A stretch of DNA of 64,000 nt, taken from contig NC_044030.1 of assembly GCF_900496995.4 (NCBI RefSeq), positions 76,176,017 to 76,240,016 of the forward strand, in the 5' to 3' direction. The translations under genes were made by a program, and so were the position numbers. The first letter of the stretch is position 1. The number at the start of each line of letters is the position of its first letter. Below, piece after piece: positions 1 through 12,000 of the stretch. Source of the stretch: Aquila chrysaetos chrysaetos. Its lineage: Eukaryota; Chordata; Aves; Accipitriformes; Accipitridae. The notes under the pieces are model-generated. The model saw only the letters and a list, made by a program, of their open reading frames with translations. It was not told the DNA's origin and made no database searches.

Positions 1-1132
1 CCTGTTAGATACTTTATCATATTTTCCATTTACCTCCAAGCCTTTCTTTTCCCACTTTCTTGCAGAAGCTGTTCCAAAGCCTCCAGCCTATGAGGCTGGG
101 GCGAGGGGGGAGTAGCCCAGCTCACCTTTTTTTTTCTTTCCTTATTTGCTATTTCTATCCAACCCCCACTTTAACAAAGCCACGAAGCCCTGGTTCCTGG
201 AGTGCCAGGACACTGTCCCAGTACTCCTGGATGAGGTTACCGGTCCCCCACCTTGTGTGCACAGAGTTGTGGGTGTTTTCTCCCCACCTTGGTGCTGATA
301 ACTGCCTCCTTTAGCCCTGGGGCCGCTGAGCGCCGAGATGGAGCGCTGTGGGGTCATGTCTCGCTTCGCTTGCAGCTGCACCTCCTGCGCCCACGCTTGT
401 TGATCTTTCCCCAGTCACCCCCAGTTCAGGAGAGCTGCTCTTGTCCCCGGCTGCTGGGCGAAGGCGGCGGCTTCCCTGCAGTGGCTGCGCAGCTGGATAC
501 GGCCCACAGATAGTGCCACTCTGCGTGCGATACCCGAGCTGTGTACAGATGATAATGCAGCTGTTTAAAAGCCATGCTGTCATGCCGGGTAAATATTTGC
601 CCAGCACAGCTCCCGCCCAGCATGTAGGGCCACCGAGCCATCCCCGTGCAGGGTGCCCTGCCAGCAACAGCCAGCTGCCTCCTCCTGGGGAGCTGCTCAC
701 CATCTCACCGCAGTCCCCATGGTTGCTGCCTGCTGGGCTCACCCTGTGCCCCTCTCCGGGGTCTCCTGCGGGATTTGGTGCAGTCATGGGGTGCTGCAGT
801 GCTCGGCACCCTGCTTGCCTGCTTCCCAGGGGGTGGCAACAGCGGTTTCAGGCTGGCCTCAGTGAGGCTTTTGTGCAGGCTGTGGTTCAGGGATCCTTTT
901 TTTTTCCCCCTTCTCTCAATGCTTCTGGCAGGGTGTCAGGATTAGGCTTCCTGCAGCAAGATGCTGTAAGCTGCTGGGGATCTGGCAGGCAGCTCTCCCC
1001 TGCCTGCTCACGGGTGATGGGGCGTCTTGCAGGCAGCCCTGCTTTGGCCGTGCAGCCTGAAGCCCTGCAGGCTTGACACTTCCCTCCCCAAACACCTCAG
1101 GCAGCCTCCTGACTGCGTTGTCTCTCTTCCAG
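1..1132. other. Presumed CA9 intron sequence
   Basis: No exon of the carbonic anhydrase catalytic domain could be recognised here. Open frames exist but show no family similarity. The stretch is most simply intron upstream of the CA9 stalk exons. Confidence 0.4.
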
Positions 1133-1812
1133 GTAGCGACAGCTCAGCAACAACAGGTAGGTGAGGGGCTGGCCTGAAGGAGGGGAAGGTGGCCGGGGGG
1201 TGTACCCGTCTGGGAAGGGGGGACCTGGCAGCCTTGTGCTGAGCTGGGGGGCAGGTACCCATGGTGGGTTCGCAGGGCTGCCCTAGCATCTGTGCAGCTG
1301 GCTCCCATCATCTTTGTCTTCTTTGCAGAAGGACAATCCAGCTCTTCATTTCACGCAGGTAAGCGTGCTCAGCAGAGGCTGCTGCCTTCGTGTCCCCTCT
1401 ACCTTCAGGCTACTGGCCTGCTCCAGCCTTGCCCCGTCTCCCTCATCCAGTAGCCGCAGGGGACCATCCCCAGTGTAACGTGCTTGTGCTTGGCTTGCAG
1501 GGGATGTGCTGGCCGTGCTCTTTGGGGTGCTCTTTGCCATCACAGCACTGGCCTTCCTGCTGTACATCTACAAGCACCGCAGCCAGAATGCACGGTGAGT
1601 GGCGGGGAGCTGCAGGAGGAGGGGGCCCAGGGGTAGCACAGGCCTGGGACATGAGAAGGGGGGGTTGAGGGTGGTCTCTCGGGCAGCCAGATGGGTAAGC
1701 AGGGCCCCCCTGCCTGCTCTAACAGTCCTCCACTTCCTCCCCTACCAGGCTGGACTCACCAACCAAATCCAAGGTCATCTACACAGCAGCCACCACGGAG
1801 AACACTGCGTGA
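1133..1812 (+). CDS. CA9: Carbonic anhydrase 9, 3' end: stalk, transmembrane and cytoplasmic exons (partial)
   Basis: CA9 is a plasma-membrane zinc carbonic anhydrase with an extracellular catalytic domain. Only its C-terminal part is visible: exons 1133-1156, 1329-1358, 1501-1594 and 1749-1812, all with AG/GT borders and compatible phases, ending in TGA at 1810. The two mini-exons (24 and 30 bp) encode a Ser/Thr-rich juxtamembrane stalk. The 94-bp exon encodes the membrane helix starting GDVLAVLFGVLFAIT, then a basic YKHRSQ stop-transfer. The last exon encodes a short tail ending TTENTA. The helix resembles human CA9 (GDILALVFGLLFAVT) more than CA12 or CA14, and the position next to TPM2 and TLN1 matches human 9p13. 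The catalytic exons are not recognised and presumably lie left of the window. CA14 is the main alternative. Confidence 0.85.
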
Positions 1813-2580
1813 GCCCTGCGCCTCTGCAGCAGTCCCAGCCCTGCCAGTTCAGCCTGCCACCCCACTTCCCCTCACTCTCACCTGCAGAGAGGGCCAGTGC
1901 TCCAGCATCCCTCAGCTGCACAGGCTGCCCACACAGACTGTTTGCCTGGGGCAGCACCTGGCCCCAGCAGATACTTTTTTGTTATAAAAAAAGGTAAAAA
2001 CGTATTAAAAAAAAAAAAGTAAAAGCCTCCCATGGTGCTAGCCCTTTCTGCTGTCCTTGTGCAAAGCTGTGGGGCAGGAAAGGGCACCGGTGGAGCTGGA
2101 CCCGCAGCAGAGAGAGGTGCGCAGGGACCCTTTCCTGACCGGCAGAAGACAGCATCGGCCTCCATGCCCCGGGCACAGCTCCAGAGCAAGCAGCGCAGGG
2201 CTCCTTGCACACCCCAGCCCTGCCCTCCATCACTCTGGGACTTCTTCCTCCTCTTATTTGTGCAAAGCATTGGAACAACATAGCTGCAGCTTGTTAGGGC
2301 TGGGGAAAGGCAGAGCTGAAGGTGGCAGAGCCACCGCTTCCTTGCTGGCCAGTCCCCACCCAGCTCCCCTCCACCTCTACCGTAGCTGGAGTGATCCTAG
2401 ATCCATGGCTGCCTCCCACCTTTCCTGGTGGCTCCAGTGCAGCTGGAGGCAAGCCCCAGGGTGCTCTATGGCCATGCCAAAACCAAGAGAAACGGGCCAG
2501 GTCCGGGAGAGGGGAGGAACCTGCAGGTCTCCAGCTCAGCAGCCTCCACCCCAAAGCAATAAAACTAGAGCCCAGTCTGT
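1813..2580 (+). other. CA9: CA9 3' untranslated region with polyadenylation signals
   Basis: Non-coding sequence follows the CA9 stop codon. An A-rich stretch with ATTAAA lies near 2003 and a canonical AATAAA at 2558-2563, either of which could end the transcript. The second would place the CA9 end about 180 bp from the opposing APH1 signal. The extent is inferred. Confidence 0.5.
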
Positions 2581-2751
2581 TAGGATCGACAGAGAAAGAG
2601 CAAGACCTCCAGGCAACTGGGGTCTGCAACAGCTAGATCCTCCCCACCTAGTCACACCAGCACAAGCCACTGCCACCACTGCTGCAGAGTGCTTGCACCC
2701 TCCTCATGAGAGCAGTGCTGCTGACCGCACACAGCCCTGCTTGTCTGTGAT

Positions 2752-2763
2752 ACTTTTTATTGG
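2752..2763 (-). terminator. Polyadenylation signal of the APH1-family gene
   Basis: TTTTTATTGG on the + strand reads CCAATAAAAA on the - strand, a canonical AATAAA. It is the first strong signal downstream of the APH1 stop codon at 3641, giving a 3' UTR of roughly 0.9 kb (about 2740-3640). Confidence 0.6.
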
Positions 2764-3640
2764 TATAAAAGCCCACTGTGGATAAAACGGCCTTCTCAGC
2801 CCTGAGCCCGATGGCAGTTTCTCCGTCACAGCCCTGTGGCACAGCATCAGGGCTGGTGCCCCCCTGAAAATCCATCTCCAAGTGCAGGAGAGGGCAATGA
2901 TCCATGAGAATGGCCCCTTGAACCCCCTTCCCAAGCTGTGCCGGCACCAGCTGCGGGGCTGCATCTCCTCCAGAGCTCTCCACCTCCCTCCATGTCCGCT
3001 GGGCCCTTTGGGTACCATCTTTTCCCTGTCCTGGGTCCTGTCGGTCCCCTCGGGTCCCCCAGCACCATCCTCCCTGCACCAGGATGCTGGCTCACTGCAG
3101 CGACTGCAGTCCAGCGCTGGGGCCACGGCTCCCAGGGCAGCAAGGCTGGGCAACGAGGCGGAGAAAGTAGCACCACAGCAGTCAGCCCCGACCCCGAGCA
3201 CAGCAGCACTTTGCAAAGCCGCTTCCTCCACCCTGTGGTGAGGAGGCAATGCGGGCCCCCGCCTGGCACAGGGGATGGCATATCTTCTGCAGCGGGGGGA
3301 GAAGCGATGGGTTTCTTTGGGCTCAGGCCTCCGGCAGTCCAAGGTAGCATCCTTCCCAGGCAGGCTAACTGGAGCTCAGCTCATGACAGGGCCAGCAAAG
3401 CCAGGTCCCCCAAAACTGAGCTGTTCTCCAGGGGCTCCCAAAGGGCCGTTGGAGCAAGCCAGCCCCAGCCATACGGGTTGGCTGGCTGCCACAGCTGGAC
3501 CCCAGCGCCTGCCCCACCAGGACTGGCCAGGGTCCCCCAGTCCAGGAGAAAAGATATTGCAGAGAAGTTGACAGCCACTCTTGCTGCCAGTATGGAGGGG
3601 AGGGCTGGGGTGGCTGCGGACAGGAACATCCCACAGGGTC
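2764..3640 (-). other. APH1-family gene 3' untranslated region
   Basis: Sequence between the APH1 stop and its polyadenylation signal has no coding similarity on either strand. Long open frames here are GC-rich chance frames. Confidence 0.5.
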
Positions 3641-6600
3641 TCAGGATCGCGGCTGGGGACTGGCTCCACTCCGTAGACCTGCGGGCACCAAGAGGAGAGG
3701 AGGTAGTTTTCACCAGACTCCTTACCCCATCCACTTCTACCAGGAGAGGCAACAACCAGACCACAACCCCAAAACCCAGCTTCTCCTCCAGTCTGGCAGC
3801 CAAGGGGATGATGACCTTGTTCCAGCCCTGGGGACACCCTCTCCCCATCCCAGCACCGGTCCTGGTACCCAGAGGGACCCACAGGGTCCCCCATCCCCTT
3901 TATGGAACAGGACTTACAGAGCAGGAAGCGCCACAGGTTCTGGGCAGATCCCCCTGAGAGCAGGTAAGCCCAGGCAGCGGCAGCAGCCATCAGCAGGTAG
4001 GAGGGCACTAGGCTGCCCACGTACAGGGGGTTGCAAAACGTCTGGAGAGAGAGTGGGGAGAGGAGAGGGGTGAGCAGGCAGAAGACAGGGACAGGATGGG
4101 TGGCAGCACCACCACCTCGATGAGCAGAACAGGACAGGGGACACCAGCTCCAGAATTTGGTTTGTGAAGGACCAGCTGCAAGTCCCCCAAACGCAAGCAC
4201 TTTGCTAGTGCCAAAGGCTGTTCCCCCCCGACACGGGGACCAGTATGCACCACAGCCATCCCCAAATATAGGTCCCAGCACGGAGCTCTGCTCCCAGCTA
4301 CTCACCGAGCCGGAAACAGCGAGGTGCATGACGACAACCGCCATGATCTCCCACCAGCGCCGATGCTCACATCCATGGAAGAATAGGATCCCCCAGAAGG
4401 TGTGAAGGAAAATCAGCACCATGGTCATAAAAGCTGCAGGGAGCGGCAGAAGGGTGTCACCAAGGAACCACCTGCCCTGACCTGGCCTGCAGGCTCACGG
4501 AGGGATGGAGAGGAGCTGGGAAAGGGGAGTAGGGTCACTGCTGGGCCAGACTGGGAGGTGCTAGCACAGACCCCAAGTGTGGGAGGGATGGAGAAGAGGA
4601 ACAGGGAGGGTCACGGGGGACAGAAAGAAGGTTGGCACAGAGAGGTGACAGGCGACTGTAAGGGGCCTAGATGCGTAGAGGGTGCAGCATGGAGGGGATA
4701 GCATGGAGGGGAGACTCCAGCCGCCCTGTGTCTGCCACCTCTGTGGTGGGGCAGAGACATGAGCGAAGGGTGCTGGTCACTCACCTGAGGTCAGGAAGTA
4801 GAGCTGCGAGTCCCCATGGATGCCCACAATGCCAGGCCCTAACGCGTCTGCCAGGAGGTTGATCATGGAGAAGGCGCCACTCATGAGGCCAAAGCCCACG
4901 CCAGCCACTGCCAGGACAGGGACACCATCAGGTCCTGAGCCTCCCAGGGCCACCCCAGGCATCTCCCAGCCAGCTTCGGCATGAGAAACCTCCCTTTCCC
5001 CCAGCACCATGCCCACCCCTGCCTGGGCTTTCCCTTCGCCCCTTGGTTGGGGTGCCCCACTCTGTGCGGCACTCACCATATGCCATTTGCTGGATGGAAA
5101 TGGGGGAGCAGCCGTCCTCGCTGAGGGCCACCAGCCCCTCGATGGCCTTCCTGTGGGGTGAGAGCATGCTGGAGCCCGGCACAGCCCGACCACCTCCTGA
5201 GGCACGGTGCAGCACCGGGATGGAGCAGACGGGACTGGGGTCTCACTCTGCACCATCCCACCCTCCTGGTAACCTCCGCATCACCGAGCTGCAACACCCA
5301 CCATGGAGAGCATCCGCGTGACCACCCTGAACCACCAGACAAACGACGCATGTGAAAACCATGCGAAACCACATCAGAAAGATTTTCCTCAGAGGGATGT
5401 GAGTGCCAGCCAGCCCCACAGAGCAGGGCTGAGGTGAGCAGAACATCGGGTGCGAAGCAAGCAGCACCCCCGCGTGGAAAACATCCCCAGTGCAGGCGTG
5501 GGAGGTGCATGCCGGGAGGGTGTACCTGATCTCCGCATTTATACTCTTAGAAGATGCTGAAAAAAAACGGAGGGTGTGCAGAAAGAACTCAAAGAGCTAG
5601 AAAAATTCTGTGGGGCAGAAACTGGGAGAGGGGGGCTCCATAATTTTTAGCAGCTAGAGGTATGGCAGGTGAGGAGGACACCAGACGGCTCCTCAACCCG
5701 GGGAGGACAGCAACGCTTGCAACCGGAGATCCACAGAGCAAAAGAAATGCAGTGGTTTGTGTTAGAGGCTGCTCCGCGGAGCTCTGCTACCCTCTGCCTG
5801 CCCACCTCCGGCAGTGCCCTGCGGCAGGGAGCGGTGCGAGCCTCCACACCCAGCCCCGGCCAGCCTTCCCCCAGACCCTCGCCAAAGACCAAGCCACCTG
5901 ACGCCAGCATTGCCGCCCCTTGTCTGCCTGCCCAGCCCCAGCACAGCGTCCATCTGTCCGAACGCAGGACAAGGTGCAGCGTGTGCTTGCCCGGCAGGCA
6001 GCATAAGCCCCCACGCTCCGGGCCGGCGGCACCAGGGAGGCCGAGAGCTGCTGAGGCTGCGCCAAGACTTTGCCCTGGGCTGGCCAGGGCACCGAGGACA
6101 GGGCTAGTGGCGATGTGCCACCCCACAGAGCCCCAAAACTACCTTCAGGCTGTGCCCGCTCACATAAAACCGTCCCTAAGAAAGGAACAAGACTTGCTAG
6201 GAGGCGAGGGCAGATCCCAAACCCTCGTCTGCCCACCCCATGGCAAAGTGGGCATTTCCCAGTGCCTGGTGTCCCCCCCTGGCATCCCCCCAAGCTGCGG
6301 GAGCACTGCTGGTGCTAGTCATGAGGGCAGAGAGGATGTAACATGTCCTACAGCAGCCCAAACCCACAGCCTACCTGTCCCGAATTCAGGGAGATGCTAC
6401 CAGCGACCTCAGCCCTGGGACCTCCAGCCCTTAGGGCTGCTCTGCTCCACCACCCTGAGACCCACTTGAGGTCAACATATCGACACAGGTACCATCCACA
6501 CACTCCGAGCAAGGATTGAGGTGGCTTGGTGCCACACATGGCATCCCACCCACCCTAGGAGCTCCCAGCCAGAATCTGGCACCTGCCACAGCCAGGAGGA

Positions 6601-9037
6601 CCATCCAGCGGTGCTCGAGCAGGGTGGGAGATGCCCTTACCTGAGGAGCTTGTAGTAGAGGAAGCGGAAGGCCTCCTGCAGCAGCACAGAGAACATCACC
6701 CCAAATATCAAGAGCCCCTTCTGCAATGGCTCATCCTGGGGGTTGCTGGCTTTAACCGCAATAAACCAGATGAGGGAGGAGAGCAGCAGCGACACCAGCC
6801 AGAAGAAAGCCCTGCAAGAGAGAAAGTGCCTGCTGGCACCAGTGCTGTGCCGGGACCAGTGCTGGTGCCATGCCTGTGCCCGTTGGCACTACACCTGCAA
6901 CCCTCTATGTTGGTACTGCCACTGGCAGCTGTACCCCAGCCTTCCCCACTCTCCTACCAGTACCAGCACCGTTCTGGTAACAGTGCTGGGCAGGTAGTGC
7001 CCGTACTGGTACCGCTGCTGCACCTGCACTCCTCCTCCACTGGTAACCAGAACTGGCACCAGTGCCCCAGCTGTGCCCACACCAGCACCAGTACCAGGCA
7101 CATATCCATGCCAGTACCAGTTCCAGTACCATATCCTACTGATCCCACAGTGGTACTGGTACCAGTGCTCCACTGATCCCATGCTGTTACCAATACCAGT
7201 GTCCATCCCATCATGCCCAAGACATGGGGTGCCCACAATGGTACCAGTACAATACCAGTACTGGTGCCCCTGTTGTGCAAAGAATGGCACCAGTACAAGT
7301 ACCAGTACCAGTACTGGTGCCCCTGTCATGCCCACAATGGTACCACTACAAGTTCTCATACTCCTGCTGTACCTGCAATTGTACCAGCACAAGTAGGCAT
7401 ACTGGTGCCCATGTCACTGTCACAGGGGTATGAGGACCAGGACTAGTGCTCCTGCCATGACCGTGAGCACCAGTATGGGTACTGGTGTCCCTAACGTATC
7501 CATGGCTGCACCAGTAAGAGAAACAATATTGGTGCCCCTGTCATCCAAGCAACAGCACCACTCTGAGTACTGGTATGGGTGCCCCTGTGGTACCCACAAT
7601 GGTACTGGTACTGGTCCCCACATTGTGCCTCTGCCAGTACCAGTCACATCTCTGTGACACCCATGCTGGTAACAGCGCCCCTGTCATGCTCACACCAGTA
7701 CCAGTGCCTCATCAAACCTATACTGGTGCCAGCACCCTTGTCACGCCCATACCGGTGCCAGCACCGGCACTGGTGCCAGCGCTCCTGTCACACCCATACT
7801 GGTTAGAGAGCCTCATCATGCCCACACTGGTACCAGCACCCGTCATGTCCATACTGGTACCAGGGCTTCATCACACCCATACTGGTACTAACACTGGCAC
7901 GGGTAGCAGCACCCCTATCATGCTCATGCCAGTACCAGTAGTGGAACTGGTAGCAGTGCCCCTGTAATGCCCATACCGGTACAAGCACAGGCACTGGAAG
8001 CAGTGCTCCTGTCCCACCCATACTGACAGGACCGCTCCTTTCAACCCCTGACTGGTAAAAGCGTCCCTATCATGACCATACTGGTGCCAGCTCCACATCA
8101 TGCCCATACTGGTACCAGGACCAGCAATGTTACCAGCACCCTGACAGACCCATACTGGTATCAGCACTGGCACTGGTACCAGTGATCCTGTCACGCCCAT
8201 ACTGCTACCAGTAGCAACACTGCCACAGTCCCAGTACTCCTGTCACACCCATACTGGTACCTGCACCAGCACTGGTGCCAGTGCTCCTATCATGCCCATA
8301 TCAGTACCAGCACCAGCAGTGGTACCAGCAATCCTTTCACACCCATACTGATACCAGCAATTGCACTAGTACCAGCGCTTCTGTCATGCCGTTACCAGCA
8401 CCGGCACTGGTGCCAGCACCCCTGTCACGCCCATGCTGGTACCAGCACTGGCACTGCTACCAGTGCTCCTGTCACACCCATGCTGGTACCAGCACCGGCA
8501 CTGCTACCAATGCTCCTGTCACACCCATACTGGTACCACCTCTGGTACTGAAAGCAGCACCCCTGTCACACCCATACCAGTACCAGCACAGGCACTGGTA
8601 CCAGTGCCCCTGTCACACCCATACTGCTACCAGCACTGGCACTGGTACCAACGCCCCTGTCATGCCTACACCAGTACCAGTACTGGCACTGGTATCAGCA
8701 TCCCTGTCACTCCCATATGGGTACCAGCATCTCATCACACCCATACTGGCTACAGTGCCCCTATCACACCCATACCAATACCAGCACCCACACTGATACC
8801 AGCACCCCTGTCACTTCCATACTGGTACCAGCACTGGCACTGGCACCAGCGCCCCTGTCACACCAATAATTGTAGCGGTGCCCCTGTCATGCTGTCGTGG
8901 CTTAACTCCAGCCAGCCATGAAGCACCACACAGACACTCACTCACTCCCCGCCCATCCAGTGGGATGGGGGGGAGAATCAGAAAAAAAAAGGTAAAACTC
9001 ATGGGTTGACATAAGACCAGCTTAATAGAACAGAAAA

Positions 9038-9084
<47 letters not shown>

Positions 9085-12000
9085 GCAATAATAAATTACA
9101 ATAGTAATAATAATAAAAGGATTGGTATATACAAGTGATGCACAATGCAATTGCTCAGCACCTGCTGATCGACACTCCGTTAGTCCCTCAGTGGCGATTC
9201 CCCGAAGCCCCAGTTCCCCCAGTTGATGTACTAGGCATGGTGTCACATGGTATGGAATACCACATTGGCCAGTTTGGGTCAGCTGCCTTGGCTGTGCCCC
9301 CTCTCAACTCCTTGTGCCTCTCCAGCCTTCTTGCTGGCTGGGCATGAGAAGCTGAAAAATCCTTGACTTAGTGAAACACCACTTCGCAACAACTTAAAAC
9401 ATCAGTGTGTTATCAACATTCTTCGCAGACAGAACCCAGAACATAGCACTATACCAGCTAAAAGGAAGAAAATTAACTCTATCTCAGCCAAATCCAGGAC
9501 ACAGCTCCATACTGGTGCCAGCGTGTCATCACACCCATACCAGTACCAGCACTTGTGCTAGTAACCATGCCCTGTCACGCCCATACCAGTACCAGCACCG
9601 GCACTGGTACCAGTGCCCCTATCACAGCCATACCGGTACCAGCACTGGCACTGCTACCAGTACCCATTTCAGGCCCACACCAGTGTCAGCACAGCCACTG
9701 GCACCAGTGTCCTTGTCACACCCATACTGGTACCAGCGTCCCTGTCACACCCATACTGCTACCAATGCCTCATCACGCCCATACTGGTACCAGCATGGGC
9801 ACTGGCTACAGTGCCCCTGTCATCCTGATACCAGTACCAGCAATGGCACTTGTGTGCCTGTCACACCCATACTGGTACCAGCATCTTAGAATCATAGAAT
9901 CATAGAATCATTTAGGTTGGAAAAGACCTTCAAGATCATCGAGTCCAACCATCAGCCATGTCCACTAAACCATGTCCTGAAGTACCCCGTCTACTTGCTT
10001 TTTGAATACCTCCAGGGATGGTGACTCAACCACTTCCCTGGGCGGCCTATTCCAATGTCTGACAACTCTCTCAGTAAAAAAAATTTTCCTAATATCTAAC
10101 CTAAATCTCCCTTGCCTCAACTTGAGGCCATTTCCTCTTGTCCTATTTCCAGCCACCTGACAGAAGAGACCAACACCCACCTCACTACAACCTCCTTTCA
10201 GGTAGTTGTAGAGCGTGATAAGGTCTCCCCTCAGCCTCCTTTTCTCCAGACTAAACAGCCCCAGCTCCCTCAGCCGCTCCTCACAAGACTTGTGCTCCAG
10301 GCCCCTCACCAGCTTGGTTGCCCTTCTCTGGACACGCTCCAGCACCTCCACGGCTTTCCTGCAGTGAGGGTCCCAAAACTGAACACAGTACTCGAGGTGC
10401 GGCCTCACCAGTGCCGAGTACAGGGGAACAACCACCTCCCTGCTCCTGCTGGCCACACTATTTCTGATACGGGCCAGGATGCCGTTGGCCTTCTTGGCCA
10501 CCTGGGCACACTGCTGGCTCATATTGAGCTGGCTGTCAACCAGCACCCCCAGGTCTTTCTCTGCCCGGCAGCTTTCCAGCCACTCTTCCCCAAGCCTGTA
10601 GCGCTGCGTGGGGTTGTTGTGACCCAAGTGCAGGACCCGGCACTTGACCTTGTTGAACCTCATACAGTTGGCCTCGGCCCATCGATCCAGCCTGTCCAGA
10701 TCCCTCTGTAGAGCCTTCCTATCCTCGAGCAGATCAACCCTCCTGCTCAACTTGGTGTCGTCTGTGAACTTACTGAGGGTGCACTCGATTCCCTCGTCCA
10801 AATCATTGATAAAGATATTAAAGAGAACTGGCCCCAAAACTGAGCCCTGGGGAACACCACTTGTGACTGGCCGCCAACTGGATTTAACTCCATTCACCAC
10901 AACCCTCTGAGCTCATCCATCCAGCCAGTTTTTCATGCAGCGAAGAGTATGCTTGTCCAAGCCATGAGACGCCAGCTTCTCAAGGAGTATGCCACGAGAG
11001 ACAGTGTCAAAGCCCTTGCTGAAGTCAAGGAAGATAACACCCACAGCCTTTCCCTCATCCACTAGGTGGGTCACCTGGTCATGGAAGGAGATCAGGTTGG
11101 TCAAGCAGGACCTGCCTTTCGTAAACCCATGCTGACTGGGCCTGATCCCCTTCTTATCCTGGACTTGCCACGTGAGTGCTCTCAAGACAAACCGTTCCAT
11201 AATCTTCCCTGGTACCGAGGTCAGGCTGACAGGCCTGTAGTTCCCCGGATCCTCCCTCCGACCCTTCTTGTAAATGGGAGTCACATTGGCAAGCCTCCAG
11301 TCCTCTGGGACCTCCCCTGTTGACCAGGATAGCTGATAGATGATGGAAAGTGGCTTGGCAAGGACCTCTGCCAGTTCCCTCAGTACTCTTGGATGGATCC
11401 CATCGGGACCCAGAGATCTGTGAGTGTCCAGATGGTGTAGTAGGTCACTAACTGTTTCCTCCTGGATTAAGGGGGATATGTTCCGCTCTTCATCCGTACC
11501 TTCCAGCTCAGGGGGTGGAGTACCCTGAGGATAACTGGTGTCCCTATTAAAGACTGAGGCAAAGAAGGCATTAAGTACCTCGGCCTTTTCCTCATCTCTG
11601 GTTGCTACTGTTCCCTTGTCACACCCCTACTGGTAACAATGCCTGTGTCACACCCATACACCTAACAGTTCTCCTGTCACACCCATACTGGTTCAAGCGC
11701 CGTCACTGCTACCAGAGCCCCTCTCACACCTGTACCAATACCAGCACCAGCACTGGGACCAGCACCCTTGTCACGCCCGTAGTGGTACCAGCACTGGAAC
11801 TTGTACAAGCACCCGTCACACCCATACCGGTAGCAGCATCTCATCACACCAAGCCTGTACAGTGCCCCTGTCATGCCCATACTGCTACCAGCGCTGGCTC
11901 TGGTACCAGCGATCCTGTCACACCCTTAGTGGCACCAGCACCTCATGAGACCCATACTGGTACCAGCACCCCTGTCACACCCATAACATTACCAGCATTG

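Noticed and set aside
1133-1812. CA14 or CA12 instead of CA9
   Set aside because: The membrane helix is closest to CA9 and the flanking TPM2-TLN1 order is that of the CA9 locus. It is kept as an alternative because the catalytic domain is not visible.
2057-2785. 242-aa + strand frame between CA9 and APH1
   Set aside because: GC-rich chance frame spanning both 3' UTRs, low complexity and no family features.
3376-4428. 350-aa single-exon reading of the APH1 region
   Set aside because: It reads through two introns; splice signals and phase give the seven-exon model.
7575-8921. Long open frames in the minisatellite as protein-coding genes
   Set aside because: The same peptide recurs in all frames and both strands because of the 47-bp period, and it lies within an APH1 intron.
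10112-10711. 199-aa + strand frame, repeated at 14765-15421 and 56545-57144
   Set aside because: It is the antisense of the CR1 reverse-transcriptase region; its conservation only reflects the element.
9965-10900. Host gene encoding a 311-aa reverse-transcriptase-like protein
   Set aside because: It is the C-terminal part of CR1 ORF2 with the CR1 3' end attached, truncated and frameshifted. Similar frames at 14.7-15.4 and 56.4-57.3 kb are the same element.
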